DNA of 64,000 nt from Nocardioides pocheonensis (GTDB lineage Bacteria; Actinomycetota; Actinomycetes; Propionibacteriales; Nocardioidaceae): positions 188,754 through 252,753 of the forward strand of contig NZ_RJSF01000046.1 in assembly GCF_003725535.1 (NCBI RefSeq). Reading direction: 5' to 3'. How positions within the stretch are numbered: the stretch's first letter is position 1; every line of letters begins with the position of its first letter. Positions 9,032 to 17,883 of this stretch are shown piece after piece. The notes beneath the pieces were generated by a model. The model was not told where the DNA came from. It did not search any database and worked only from the letters and a program-made list of their open reading frames with translations. Position numbers and translations under genes: made by a program.

Positions 9032-9745
9032 ATGACGTCGGCTGATAAGCACCGCGCAGTGACCTTCATCAGAGTCCCAGCCTGGCACGACGCCCGGACG
9101 CCGCAGTACGAATACTGGTACGACAACGTCCACATCCCCTTGCGCATGCGACAACCGGGATTCCTCGGAGCGCAGCGGTACGAAACGCTTCTGGGGCGGC
9201 AGCGCTACTTCGTGCTGTACGAGCTGGCGGATGCCACGGCCACGGAATCGCCGGAGTACCTGGCCCTTCGCAGTTGGGAGGCAGCCCAGCCCGCCGACAG
9301 CTTCGAGGCCCCGGCTACTAGCAGGCCGGGATTCGAGCGAGGCATCTACGACCAGACGGCCGGCCCGTCCTGGCCGGACCCGAGCCTCACCGCACCGGTG
9401 GCTCATATCGCGGGCTTCCAACCCTCGGAGATCAGCGAGGAAGAGTTCTTGAAGAAGCTCGAGCTGATGTATGGCACTCTGTTCCGAGCGATCCCGCAGA
9501 TCGCTGCCGTGCGCCTGTTCAGGCTCACCGGCCACAGCTTCAGGGGCAGTGCCAAGAAGACTCAAATGCACACGCGCTTCCCTCGTGTCATCGCGATTTC
9601 GTACCTCGCCGAAGAGTCGGTGATGAACGCAGCCAAATTCGCGGAGGTGCAAAGGGACGCCCGGCTCCTGGAGAATCAGCGCGACCACGAGCCTTACCTG
9701 ATGGTCGGTCGGCTCAAGCACACAGCGTTCGGCGCCGCTGGGTGA
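9032..9745 (+). CDS. EthD-like dimeric alpha/beta-barrel protein
   Basis: A 237-residue protein whose N-terminal half has the pattern of EthD or DUF4286-like dimeric alpha/beta-barrel proteins. It has a YEYWYDNVHIPL segment followed by GFLGAQRYE and a beta strand ending in FVLYELAD. The C-terminal half (HTRFPRVIAIS...) may be a second copy of the fold. ATG 9032 was preferred over an in-frame upstream ATG at 8969 that lies inside the VOC gene. Some EthD-type proteins are accessory factors or cofactor-free oxygenases. I see no catalytic signature and assign no reaction. Confidence 0.65.
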   Translation: MTSADKHRAVTFIRVPAWHDARTPQYEYWYDNVHIPLRMRQPGFLGAQRYETLLGRQRYFVLYELADATATESPEYLALRSWEAAQPADSFEAPATSRPGFERGIYDQTAGPSWPDPSLTAPVAHIAGFQPSEISEEEFLKKLELMYGTLFRAIPQIAAVRLFRLTGHSFRGSAKKTQMHTRFPRVIAISYLAEESVMNAAKFAEVQRDARLLENQRDHEPYLMVGRLKHTAFGAAG

Positions 9746-9939
9746 GGTTTCAAGACCACTCTCGATCACCGGAGGGCGGCCAGAGCCGGCCATATCGCTC
9801 CGCTCACCCTGCACCCGCTCCGCTGCCCATCACAGGCGCGGGGGCTTGCGGCCCATCGCAGCAACGATTCAACCCATGTTGGCCAGGGCCTCGAGGTGCC
9901 TGCCGCCGTGAACAAACCGATATCCCGCACCAGCGGTGG

Positions 9940-10890
9940 TCATAGCCTCCCGAGGACGTCGCGCTGGAAGGCCTGCATCTCTTCCACGACTACCTCGGCT
10001 CGCTGATGCTCGAAGCGGAAGTCGATGGCAGTGACACCGAGGTCACGCACAACGTTGAGATCAGACGCGAAATCAGCATCGCCGCCGGCAAACAGGCGAC
10101 GCGTCCCGTCGCTCGCCGTCGGGGATAGGCGATGTCCATGCTCGGCGACCCGCAAGGCGATGTCGATGGAGCCCGGGTCGCGGCCAGCGGCTTCCGCAAG
10201 GTCCCGAAGTCGTCCGATACCGGCCTGGAGTCGATCGACAGTGTCCAATGGCTTCGACTGGTCGTTCATCATCGGATACCACGCGTCCCCCAGCCGGGCA
10301 GCGCGGCGCATCGCGGGACCACTCATCCCCCCAATCCACAGCGGCGGGTGTGGTCTCTGAGCCGGCTTGGGCTCCAAGCCAATGCCGTAGACCTGGATGT
10401 GCTCGCCTTCGTACTCGACGACCTCCTCAGTCCACAGCAGCTTCATGACCTCCAGGTACTCATCGGTGACACGGCCCCGCCTTTCGAAGGCAGGAGCGCC
10501 CAAGGCTTCGAACTCGTCCTTGATCCATCCGGTTCCCGCCCCCACCGTCACCCGCCCACCTGACAGCACGTCGATCGTGGCCAACATCTTGGCTGCGAGA
10601 ACGGGCGGGCGATAGGGCACCACCATGACCGCCGTCACGAAGCGCAAAGCGCGAGTGCGGCCCGCAAGAAAGGCAATCGTCGTGACCTGTTCATGACAGC
10701 GGCCGTAACCGATATCGGTGTCGCCTTCGTCGCTGTTGTTGTACTTGGCCCGCAGAGACCGCTGGACAACCATGTGGTCGAAGACAGTGGTGTAGTCGAA
10801 GCCAAGCCGCTCCCCTTCCATCACCAGATCGGCGAGCTCTTGCGTATCAGTCATGGCACGGGGCGTTCGAACATCGAATCCGATGTGCAT
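9940..10890 (-). CDS. LLM-class (luciferase-like) F420-dependent oxidoreductase
   Basis: A 316-residue bacterial-luciferase-like TIM barrel. ATG 10890 follows an AGAAGGAG site. Typical motifs are MHIGFDVRTP at the start, GRVTVGAGTGWIKDEFEALG in mid-protein and a PHPPLWIGG segment after residue 190. Enzymes of this subfamily in actinobacteria usually take F420, some FMN, and reduce or oxygenate organic substrates. It is transcribed toward the EthD-like gene and away from the SDR at 11138, so it shares a promoter region with that SDR. Confidence 0.87.
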   Translation of the reverse strand: MHIGFDVRTPRAMTDTQELADLVMEGERLGFDYTTVFDHMVVQRSLRAKYNNSDEGDTDIGYGRCHEQVTTIAFLAGRTRALRFVTAVMVVPYRPPVLAAKMLATIDVLSGGRVTVGAGTGWIKDEFEALGAPAFERRGRVTDEYLEVMKLLWTEEVVEYEGEHIQVYGIGLEPKPAQRPHPPLWIGGMSGPAMRRAARLGDAWYPMMNDQSKPLDTVDRLQAGIGRLRDLAEAAGRDPGSIDIALRVAEHGHRLSPTASDGTRRLFAGGDADFASDLNVVRDLGVTAIDFRFEHQRAEVVVEEMQAFQRDVLGRL

Positions 10891-11137
10891 CGGCGCGGGC
10901 TCCTTCTGCAAGTAGGTCCAGGGACGGCACCGCGTTCCCGTCGGAACGGCCAGCGGCGCGCGCACTGCACTGTCCCTTCTAGAGTAGCGCGGCGTTCTCT
11001 TTTACGTATGCTAGGTCTAGATGATGAACACATCGTCAGCGTCCAGGGCCTCGCCCTAACCTCTAATCCTGCCCCTCGTCCACGACAGTTTGAGGATTGC
11101 GACGCTCCAACAGCCACACTGCCTGCAGGAGATATAG

Positions 11138-11899
11138 ATGATCACCCTGGGACTCGAGTCCGCCGTCGTGCCAGTGACCGGAGCCGCTTCCGGCATCGGC
11201 CTGGCTATCGCCGAGCGACTGCGCTCCGAGGGCGCGACGCCTCTGTTGATCGACGTGGACGAGTCTGGGCTGCGCGACGCAGCAGAGAGGGTGTACGGCG
11301 CCGACTCGAATCCGCGCTACACCTACCCTGTCGATGTCAGCGACTCGTCGGCGGTCGATGCTTGCTTGGCGGAGATCGGCGTTGACCATGGCCCCATCTC
11401 GCACGCGGTCGCCAGTGCCGGGATACTCGGCCCCTCCGATGCTCTTGGCCTCACCGATGAAGTGTGGCATCGCGTGATGGACGTCAACCTTAACGGGGCG
11501 ATGTACTTCTGCCGGGGTGCCGCACGACAGCTCGCTGACCGCGGCCGCGGAGGATCGATTGTGACGATTTCCTCGCTGGGAGGGCTTGCGGCGCGAGAGA
11601 ACCGGGTGAGCTATGTCGCGTCCAAGGCTGCGTTGATCAACCTGACCAGGGCGTTCGCCCTGGATTTAGGCCATTTGGGCATTCGCGTGAATTCGGTCGC
11701 CCCTGGGCTCGTCGACACGCCGATTCAGTCCAACAACCAGGATAGGTTTCGGGAGCTCGCCGAGACCGTGCCCCTGCGGCGCATCGGGACCCCGGACGAC
11801 GTAGCAAAGGTGGTCATGTTCCTGCTTTCGGATCTGGCTGGCTACGTGACCGGAGAAACGGTCGTTGTCGACGGGGGCCTCGTGGCGAGGTACAGGTGA
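11138..11899 (+). CDS. SDR family oxidoreductase
   Basis: A 253-residue classical SDR. It has the GAASGIGLAIAERL cofactor-binding loop, VNLNGAMYFC, the catalytic Ser in ISSLGGL and the catalytic pair in SYVASKAALINL. Its start overlaps nothing and has an AGGAG-like site (GCAGGAG) 7 bases upstream. The aspartate after beta-2 (LLIDVDE) favours NAD. It probably oxidises an alcohol intermediate of the region 1 pathway. The gene is divergent from the LLM oxidoreductase and followed by the operator-like site at 11927. Confidence 0.88.
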   Translation: MITLGLESAVVPVTGAASGIGLAIAERLRSEGATPLLIDVDESGLRDAAERVYGADSNPRYTYPVDVSDSSAVDACLAEIGVDHGPISHAVASAGILGPSDALGLTDEVWHRVMDVNLNGAMYFCRGAARQLADRGRGGSIVTISSLGGLAARENRVSYVASKAALINLTRAFALDLGHLGIRVNSVAPGLVDTPIQSNNQDRFRELAETVPLRRIGTPDDVAKVVMFLLSDLAGYVTGETVVVDGGLVARYR

Positions 11900-11926
11900 C
11901 CGGACTGGACACGGGATCGGCACCAT

Positions 11927-11966
11927 GTTCGTTATCACGAATCTCGACGTGATATTATGAACGCCC
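11927..11966. promoter_or_regulatory. Candidate IclR-type operator/promoter upstream of a CMD gene
   Basis: GTTCGTTATCACGAAT (11927-11942) contains the perfect inverted repeat TTCGT-TATC-ACGAA. The wider block through TGAACGCC matches the block at 17731-17770 at about 29 of 40 positions without gaps. It lies 40-80 bases upstream of the carboxymuconolactone decarboxylase-type gene at 12007. I infer an operator recognised by a cluster regulator, most simply the IclR protein. Confidence 0.55.
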
Positions 11967-12006
11967 GGGAACTCGGCGGATCGCCCTGATCACCGCATGG
12001 AGGCGC

Positions 12007-12393
12007 GTGGTGGATGTAGATCGCTATGAACAAGGCGTCCGCATTCGGCGCGAGGTACACGGTGACGAGGTCGTCGACGCTATACACGACGCCACCGATG
12101 CGTTTTCGCAGCCGATGCAGGACCTCCTCAACGAGTATTGCTGGGGAACGGTCTGGAGCCGCACTGGCCTGGATCGGCGGAGCCGGAGCATCCTCAACAT
12201 CGGGATGTTGGCTGCGCTGAACCAGCCTGATGCGCTTGCCGGACATATGCGCTCCGCTCTGAACAACGGGGTCAGCTGGACGGAGATCCGTGAGTGCCTT
12301 CTTCAGGTTGCGGTGTACGTCGGCATGCCGGCCGCGCTCGCCGCGTTTGAGGTCGCGCGAAAGGTTCGAGCGGAGACCGATGCGCTTGGCTGA
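12007..12393 (+). CDS. Carboxymuconolactone decarboxylase (CMD) family protein
   Basis: A 128-residue protein with the CMD fold, matching 4-carboxymuconolactone decarboxylase length. Motifs are SRSILNIGMLAAL, HMRSALNNG and WTEIRECLLQVAVYVGMPAA, with the His and Glu residues typical of the decarboxylase branch. It lacks the CxxC of AhpD-type peroxidases. The GTG at 12007 follows GGAGG. The known family reaction is decarboxylation of a gamma-carboxymuconolactone in the beta-ketoadipate pathway. Here three related proteins occur in one cluster without other pca genes, so the real substrate is open. Confidence 0.82.
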   Translation: MVDVDRYEQGVRIRREVHGDEVVDAIHDATDAFSQPMQDLLNEYCWGTVWSRTGLDRRSRSILNIGMLAALNQPDALAGHMRSALNNGVSWTEIRECLLQVAVYVGMPAALAAFEVARKVRAETDALG

Positions 12394-12394
12394 C

Positions 12395-12408
12395 TGCCTA
12401 GCTAGGCA
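12395..12408. repeat. Perfect 14-bp palindrome
   Basis: TGCCTAGCTAGGCA begins two bases after the CMD stop codon. It could be an operator for the GNAT-AAA gene 145 bases downstream or a very short terminator stem; nothing else in 12394-12552 is recognisable. Confidence 0.35.
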
Positions 12409-12552
12409 TCCAGTGCAGTCGATCTTGGCAGGCGGACCAGCCCCGGTCTCCGGCTGGGACAGCCTCCAGCTAGCCGCGGTACGACCGAATCCCAGGCCGT
12501 GCGACGGATCTTGCGCGGTTGAAAGACGCGCTCCAGTAACGGAAGGGTCTTA

Positions 12553-13848
12553 ATGAAGTACCTCGTCCGTGAGTACGCCGACGACGACCTCGACCACGTG
12601 TTGCACCTGTGGGACGAAACAGCCTCGCTCGGTCAGCTGAGCATCTTCACAGTGGGCGAGTGCCTGGCCGCACTACAGGCCCATCATCCGGCAACCGTCG
12701 CGATCAGCGACGGCAGGCTAATTGGTGTCGCCGTGGCACGTGTCGACGATGACCGCGCGTGGATCATGCGGATCGCAGTACACCCCCAACGCCGCGGGGA
12801 AGGGGTTCCCAGCGCACTTTTAGGCAGCCTTGAGCGCCTGCTCCTCACACGAGGGTCACGACGAATCGCTTACGTCCTTCCCCACGAAGAGCGCATAGCC
12901 GAAGGCCTCACCAAGGCGGGCTACAACCGTCACCCTGCGATCGCCTACTACGAGAAGCGCGAGGGCCTCGGCCCCGGAGAAGCCTCAATGCTCGAAGTTC
13001 TCGGAGGCCAGGTACTTCCGGCGGGCCTCTGGGAAGACCTCTCCGGGATGAAGTTCGAAAAGGAACTGATCGAGTCACGCATTGTTGCCCCTCTCCAACA
13101 CCGTGAGTCCGCTCGGGCGAACGGGCTTGAGCCGCCACGGTCGGTGGTTCTCTTCGGCCCTCCTGGGACCGGAAAGACCACCTTCGCTCGTGCGATCGCC
13201 AGCCGCTTGGGTTGGCCGTTCGTCGAGATCTATCCGTCCCGCCTGACGGCGGAATCTGGTGGGCTCGCAGCGGGACTGCGAGGCACCTTCGAGTGTGTCA
13301 GCCGGCTCGAGAAAGTGGTTGTCTTCATCGACGAAGTCGAGGAAATCGCGCCTGAGCGCACGTTCCCCCCTCTGGGTGAACCAGGGAGGGGAGCGCACGG
13401 TGTTGTCAACGAGATGCTCAAGATCATTCCCGCTTTCCGGGAACGCGACGCTCGCCTCCTCATTTGCGCCACGAACTCCGTGCGGAGTCTGGATCGAGCG
13501 TTTCTTCGCCCGGGACGGTTTGATTACCTCATCCCCGTCGGGCCTCCGGACGACGAGGCACGTGCGGCAATGTGGTCACGCCTGGTCCTGCGAGCGGAAC
13601 GGTTGGACGTCGACATCGACCGCCTAGTCGCAGCGTCGAACTCTCTGACGCCAGCCGACATAAGTCAGTGCGCTCAGGCTGCTGCTCATCAAGCATTTGC
13701 CCGCGAGATGCGTGGCGTGGGCCCCAGCGGCGCCCGAGGCGCAACGACGGAGGACTACCTCCATGCACTCGCCCAAGTGCGGCCAAGCGTCTCCGAGGAA
13801 AGCATTGCCCAGTTCCGACAGGACATAGACCAGTTCGCCCGGACCTGA
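12553..13848 (+). CDS. Fusion of a GNAT acetyltransferase domain with an AAA+ ATPase
   Basis: A 431-residue two-domain protein. Residues 1-140 look like a GNAT N-acetyltransferase, with MRIAVHPQRRGEGV as the acetyl-CoA-binding loop. Residues 150-431 form an FtsH/Cdc48-like AAA+ module. The Walker A is GPPGTGKTT near 202-210, Walker B is VVFIDEVEEI near 257-265, sensor 1 is LLICATNS, and the RAFLRPGRFD segment carries the Arg finger. It has no protease domain and no membrane segment. A role as a chaperone-like remodelling ATPase or regulated acetyltransferase is inference. Convergent with the SDR gene at 13909. Confidence 0.8.
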   Translation: MKYLVREYADDDLDHVLHLWDETASLGQLSIFTVGECLAALQAHHPATVAISDGRLIGVAVARVDDDRAWIMRIAVHPQRRGEGVPSALLGSLERLLLTRGSRRIAYVLPHEERIAEGLTKAGYNRHPAIAYYEKREGLGPGEASMLEVLGGQVLPAGLWEDLSGMKFEKELIESRIVAPLQHRESARANGLEPPRSVVLFGPPGTGKTTFARAIASRLGWPFVEIYPSRLTAESGGLAAGLRGTFECVSRLEKVVVFIDEVEEIAPERTFPPLGEPGRGAHGVVNEMLKIIPAFRERDARLLICATNSVRSLDRAFLRPGRFDYLIPVGPPDDEARAAMWSRLVLRAERLDVDIDRLVAASNSLTPADISQCAQAAAHQAFAREMRGVGPSGARGATTEDYLHALAQVRPSVSEESIAQFRQDIDQFART

Positions 13849-13908
13849 CGCCAACCTGACGAGCCGCGGCGTCGCAGCGGTCGTGACCCAGTGCTTCCTA
13901 GTCGCTTC

Positions 13909-14817
13909 CTAGTCGCGCGGAACCGTCGTAGTGCCGGCGGCCTGCGCGAGCTCCGCAATGCGCCGCCCGGTGAAGTGGGTGATGCCGGGCGGCTGGGAGG
14001 ACATGCCAGCGTCGACGGGGAACACCGCGCCCGTGATGTAGCGGCCTGTCTCAGCCGCGAGGAACAGCATCGCATCGGAGATCACTCGTGGTTCGATCCA
14101 GGGAATTGGCAGCTGGTTCACCGAGGTGAGGACATACTCCATGTCCTTGTACGTCGGGTTCTCGACGCCTGGGACGAACCTGGTCAGGTTGGCCTCATTG
14201 AGAATCAACGGCGTCGCGACGTTGGTCGGGCACACGAGGTTTACCCGGATCCAGTGCGGCGAAAGGTCGGCCGCGAGGCACTTCGTCAACCCGACCAGTG
14301 CGTGCTTAGCCGCGGTGTACCCCGCGTTGTTGTAGATCGGCACCAGGGAAGCCGCCGAGCCGGTGATGATGATCGAGCCGCCCTCGTTCTTGAGGTACGG
14401 GACAGTTGCAGACACGGTGCGGAAGACCGCGTTCAGGTTGATCGCGACCACAGTATCGAACACCTCGTCGGTGTCTTCGTCCTCGAGAGTATGACCGCGA
14501 CCGATTCCGGCGTTCGCGATGACGGTGTCTAGCCTGCCGAGCTCGGTGACTCCTTCGGCCGCCGCCTCACGCAGTTGAGCACTGTCCCGAGCGTCCGCGC
14601 GCAAAGCCACGCACCGGCGCCCGAGGTTCTCCACCATCTTGGCGGTCTCCTGCAGGTCCTCGGCGGTGCCCAGTGGATAGCGGACGAAAGGAATGTCCTC
14701 GCAGATGTCGAGGGCGATGACATCGGCCCCTTCCTCGGCGAACCTGACTGCATGCGAGCGGCCCTGGCCGCGAGCAGCACCTGTAATCAGGACGACCCGC
14801 CCATCCATCTGTCCCAT
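13909..14817 (-). CDS. Mycofactocin-coupled SDR family oxidoreductase
   Basis: A 302-residue SDR. ATG 14817 follows AGGAG by 8 bases. The GARGQGRSHAVRFAEEGADV segment at the N-terminus and the following IALDICEDI are typical of mycofactocin-coupled SDRs, which hold NAD(P) non-exchangeably and pass electrons to mycofactocin. The NAGI segment, the Ser in ITGSAASL and the YTAAKHALVG pair complete the catalytic site. Mycofactocin biosynthesis genes are not in this window, so they must be elsewhere if this assignment holds. Likely substrate: a secondary alcohol of the region 1 pathway. Confidence 0.85.
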   Translation of the reverse strand: MGQMDGRVVLITGAARGQGRSHAVRFAEEGADVIALDICEDIPFVRYPLGTAEDLQETAKMVENLGRRCVALRADARDSAQLREAAAEGVTELGRLDTVIANAGIGRGHTLEDEDTDEVFDTVVAINLNAVFRTVSATVPYLKNEGGSIIITGSAASLVPIYNNAGYTAAKHALVGLTKCLAADLSPHWIRVNLVCPTNVATPLILNEANLTRFVPGVENPTYKDMEYVLTSVNQLPIPWIEPRVISDAMLFLAAETGRYITGAVFPVDAGMSSQPPGITHFTGRRIAELAQAAGTTTVPRD

Positions 14818-14929
14818 TCCTGACACTCCTCACCATGAACCGCCGCGGCGACAAGCCACACGCGCCTGCTTCCCCAACTGATAGAGCCTCTTAGGTAGAG
14901 CGTCCGGTCCGACGGGGCAGTCCAATGCA

Positions 14930-14966
14930 GATTCATTAATACGAATCGCAAAACCGTATATCGAAC
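14930..14966. promoter_or_regulatory. Candidate autoregulatory operators upstream of iclR
   Basis: GATTCATTAATACGAATC (14930-14947) has GATTC/GAATC arms. The next site, read on the minus strand, is GTTCGATATACGG (14954-14966). Both match the cluster-wide GTTCG-type pattern. They lie between the divergent SDR (start 14817) and the IclR gene (start 15111). Position and repetition fit an autoregulated IclR gene that also controls the SDR (inference). Confidence 0.5.
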
Positions 14967-15110
14967 TCGTGGCTTGCGCAAGCAGCGCAGGACGGTCCGG
15001 CTTGTTCCCCCGTGTCGCCAGCTCGTTCGCTATGATGAACACACGCGGTCGTCTTCCACGCCGAGGCCTTCCGCGTGCAATCGGCATCGAGAAAGTGACG
15101 GAAACCACGA

Positions 15111-15887
15111 ATGAGCGTCTCTCAGGGTCGCGAACCCTCCCCGGCCGGCGAGCACCGCACGGTCGCGCGCGTCATGTCACTGCTCGAACTGGTCCTCGCG
15201 AGCGATCCGCAAGGGCTGCGACTGGGCGAGTTGTCGAACGCGATCGACGCGCCGAAATCGTCCGTGCATGGTCTGACGAAGGGCCTCGTAGCAATCGGAT
15301 ACCTCCGGGAGGAGGATGGCCGCTACATCATCGGACCTGCCATCTCGACCCTGCTGGCCGTCGGTCCGAGCTCGCTTCCCTCCATGTACCGCCATGCAAT
15401 GGAGGACCTCACCGAAAGGTGGGATGAAACCACGATGCTCGCGACGCTCGTCGGCGAATCTTTGGTTTACCTCGACGCCGTCGAGCCTGCCGCCTTCATC
15501 CGGGCTGCCCCCGAAGTCAACAAGCGACTTTCCTTGTGGCCAAGAAGTTCCGGCAAGTGCTTCGTTGCGTTTATGGACGAGCGCAAGCGCAACCTGTACC
15601 TCCGCCGCAACAAAGAAGCCCCGACCGACTCGCCCGAGCTCCGCGCCGAGCTTGAGGAGATCAGACAGACAAACCTCGCAAAGAACGTCGGAGGCTCCCA
15701 CCAGGGTCACCTAGGCATAGCAAGCCCCATCCACCTCGGGGGCGGACCGGTGACCATTGCGATCGCGATCGTCGGGCCGCTAGCGCGAATGGAGGACAAA
15801 CTCGACCAGATGTCCCGGGATTTGGTTGAGACCGTGCAGTCACTGAGTCCGAGCTACCAAATGAATGGTTCAGCCAGCGGGCGGTAG
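15111..15887 (+). CDS. IclR family transcriptional regulator
   Basis: A 258-residue IclR protein. An N-terminal winged helix spans about residues 15-75, with LRLGELSNAIDAPKSSVHGL as the helix-turn-helix. A C-terminal effector-binding domain contains SGKCFVAFM and the GGSHQGHLGIASP segment. IclR proteins bind small aromatic or organic acids and act as repressors or activators of catabolic operons. It sits in the middle of the region 1 catabolic genes and near several copies of a palindromic site, so it is the obvious candidate regulator of that cluster. Confidence 0.9.
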   Translation: MSVSQGREPSPAGEHRTVARVMSLLELVLASDPQGLRLGELSNAIDAPKSSVHGLTKGLVAIGYLREEDGRYIIGPAISTLLAVGPSSLPSMYRHAMEDLTERWDETTMLATLVGESLVYLDAVEPAAFIRAAPEVNKRLSLWPRSSGKCFVAFMDERKRNLYLRRNKEAPTDSPELRAELEEIRQTNLAKNVGGSHQGHLGIASPIHLGGGPVTIAIAIVGPLARMEDKLDQMSRDLVETVQSLSPSYQMNGSASGR

Positions 15888-15944
15888 TTAGTGTCGACCG
15901 CTCGCGCGGCGACCCGAGAGCAGCCGAGTGGAAGTGAGTGATTA

Positions 15945-16313
15945 GTGGCAGAGATCCTGTCGCAGCTTCCGAGCGAATACCTGATGGAGCATTCGCCACA
16001 AGCCGGAGCAGCACTGCGCGAGCTGCGAGACGCGCTGGTGTCTTCGGGCCCCCTCGATCGGCGAACATGCGAGCTGATCGTCATAGCTGGCCTCGCCACC
16101 GAAGGATTCGAGGACTCGTTCAAGGTCCACGCACGTCGACTCATCGCCCTCGGAGCGACGCCGGAGGAGATGAAGCACGCCGTGGCAGTAACGCTCGGAG
16201 CCTCCTCAGTGCTGTTCCAGGTGGCCCGCGCGATCACGTGGATCGATGAACTCAGCGAGGCCGCGCCACCTGACTCGGACCCGTCAGACGCTCGATCAAC
16301 CGCTGACCAATAG
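15945..16313 (+). CDS. Carboxymuconolactone decarboxylase (CMD) family protein
   Basis: A 122-residue CMD-fold protein started at GTG 15945 after a GGAAGTGAG-like site. The core reads DRRTCELIVIAGLA, then HARRLIALGATPEEMKHAV and a TLGASSVLFQ helix. CxxC is absent. It lies 57 bases after iclR and probably belongs to the same transcript as the double-domain CMD gene and cupin that follow. Its reaction is unknown; decarboxylation or lactone chemistry is the family precedent. Confidence 0.75.
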   Translation: MAEILSQLPSEYLMEHSPQAGAALRELRDALVSSGPLDRRTCELIVIAGLATEGFEDSFKVHARRLIALGATPEEMKHAVAVTLGASSVLFQVARAITWIDELSEAAPPDSDPSDARSTADQ

Positions 16314-16402
16314 GACCGCGTTGACGATTCCACGAGCCGGACTTCTCTCCATATAGGAACTGTCGTACGATATTCCGCACTCAACGGACGAACGGCAGCC
16401 AC

Positions 16403-17149
16403 GTGACCCCTGACTCATCGCTAGTGTCTTCGATCGACGACGTGCTCGGCGGAAAGGACGCCGTTACTCTCATCCAGGCCATCTCGCCGACTGCGCTAGC
16501 CGTGGTCGTTGATTTCTTTGCGGCGCCGGCCGCGAGCGGGAACCTGACCGGTCGCATGAGGGAGCTGTTGCTCCTAGCCATGCATGCCACCCCCACATCT
16601 CTGGACGCACAGGCGGTCGAGCGCCAAGTCAGGCGTTCGCTCGATGCCGGTGCGACGCCGGCCGACGTTGTCGATGTCCTCCTGACCACGGTCGGCGTCG
16701 CGAACCATGCGCTCTACGCCGCCATGCCGATGTTCGAGGAGGAGCTCGCTCGTGCCGGCATGGAGCTCGAAGAGAGCGGGTCGCTCGACGAGAGGTTCGA
16801 GTTCGCTAAGCAAGAGTTTCTCGACGCCCGCGGGTTCTGGAACGCCGACCGCGAGCGGTTTGCCCGCCTGATGCCCGCCTACTTTCACGCCGTCTGTCGC
16901 CTGTCGGTCGAGCCGTGGAAGAACGGGTCGCTCACGATCAAAGAGCATGAGCTCGTCTGCATCGCCATCGACTGTGTCGTCACTCACGGGTACGAGCCAG
17001 GACTGAGATTGCATATCGGCAGGGCAATCGCTTCCGGCGCAACACCCGGTGAAATTCTCGAGGTGTTCCAGATTGCCGGCACCCACGGGATCGAGAGCCT
17101 TGCCTTGGGTCTGCGCGCTCTCACCAACGTCGCGGAGGTCAGGCGCTGA
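16403..17149 (+). CDS. Double-domain CMD family protein
   Basis: A 248-residue protein with two CMD-like repeats. The first has MRELLLLAMHAT and then VRRSLDAGATPADVVDVLL near residues 50-100. The second has IKEHELVCIAIDC and then HIGRAIASGATPGEILEVFQ near 175-225. The GTG at 16403 gives a compact N-terminus. The architecture is that of fused CMD proteins, which work as multimers of the single-domain form. With the cupin directly downstream it resembles CMD plus cupin pairs seen in many catabolic clusters. Confidence 0.78.
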   Translation: MTPDSSLVSSIDDVLGGKDAVTLIQAISPTALAVVVDFFAAPAASGNLTGRMRELLLLAMHATPTSLDAQAVERQVRRSLDAGATPADVVDVLLTTVGVANHALYAAMPMFEEELARAGMELEESGSLDERFEFAKQEFLDARGFWNADRERFARLMPAYFHAVCRLSVEPWKNGSLTIKEHELVCIAIDCVVTHGYEPGLRLHIGRAIASGATPGEILEVFQIAGTHGIESLALGLRALTNVAEVRR

Positions 17150-17275
17150 CCGGCAGGAGACAGTTCGCCGCTCGCACGCGTGCATCGCCTGAGAGCTGGC
17201 TACGAACCATTAGATCCCTCCCCTCGTTATTGCAGCCTTCTCAGGAAGCACGTTCTTGCCAGGATCGGAGTCGAC

Positions 17276-17689
17276 ATGGAGCTAATCAGGCCCACCGCAG
17301 GAACCGAATCCGAGCGGTCGCTCGGACCGTTCACCGGAGACATCTGGCGGGACATGTTCCATGTGGGACACGAAACGGTGGTGGGAAGCGTGCACTTCAC
17401 ACCGTGTGCCCGCACGCACTGGCACCGGCACCCGCACGGGCAGCTGCTCATTATCGTCGCAGGCGAGGGCCTCGTCGTCGATGACGAGCAGACGTTGCGC
17501 GTCAGCGTAGGCGACATGATCTACACGCCCCCCGGAGGACGTCACTGGCACGGCGCTTCCGCAGACCGGTTCATGATGCACACCGCGATCACTTTCGGAG
17601 GGGGCGCTGTGACCTGGGAGGACGAGGTTTCGAACACCGAATACGAGTTGGCAGCAGGGGTATCCCCGCATCTCGACTCCCGTCCGTAG
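17276..17689 (+). CDS. Cupin domain protein
   Basis: A 137-residue single-domain cupin. ATG 17276 follows GGATCGGAG. The first cupin motif is HWHRHPHGQLLIIVAGEG, with metal-ligand His residues, and the second is GDMIYTPPGGRHWHG. The fold often binds Fe, Mn or Zn. Close relatives are found as partners of or fusions to CMD proteins, and this gene follows a double CMD gene. A role in isomerisation, oxygenation or substrate handling is possible. Sequence alone does not decide. Confidence 0.82.
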   Translation: MELIRPTAGTESERSLGPFTGDIWRDMFHVGHETVVGSVHFTPCARTHWHRHPHGQLLIIVAGEGLVVDDEQTLRVSVGDMIYTPPGGRHWHGASADRFMMHTAITFGGGAVTWEDEVSNTEYELAAGVSPHLDSRP

Positions 17690-17731
17690 TCGGCCGCCCT
17701 CCGCCCGCGTTCGCGCTGGTGGACTGGGAGC

Positions 17732-17770
17732 GTTCGTGATATCGTATGCCGAGGCGTTATTTTGAACGCC
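17732..17770. promoter_or_regulatory. Candidate IclR-type operator upstream of the exporter gene
   Basis: GTTCGTGATATCGTA at 17732-17746 and the downstream half-site TTTGAACGCC reproduce the layout seen at 11927-11966. It lies about 115-150 bases upstream of the chosen exporter start. Co-regulation with region 1 is inferred. Confidence 0.45.
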
Positions 17771-17883
17771 GATCTCTACCGTGCATCGCTTCCCACGTCG
17801 GTTCGGGAGATGTGCTGCCACAAAAGGTCGATAGGAAGCCTACGAACTTGCGATCGCGTCAACGGCCCAACGATCGGAGTCCG

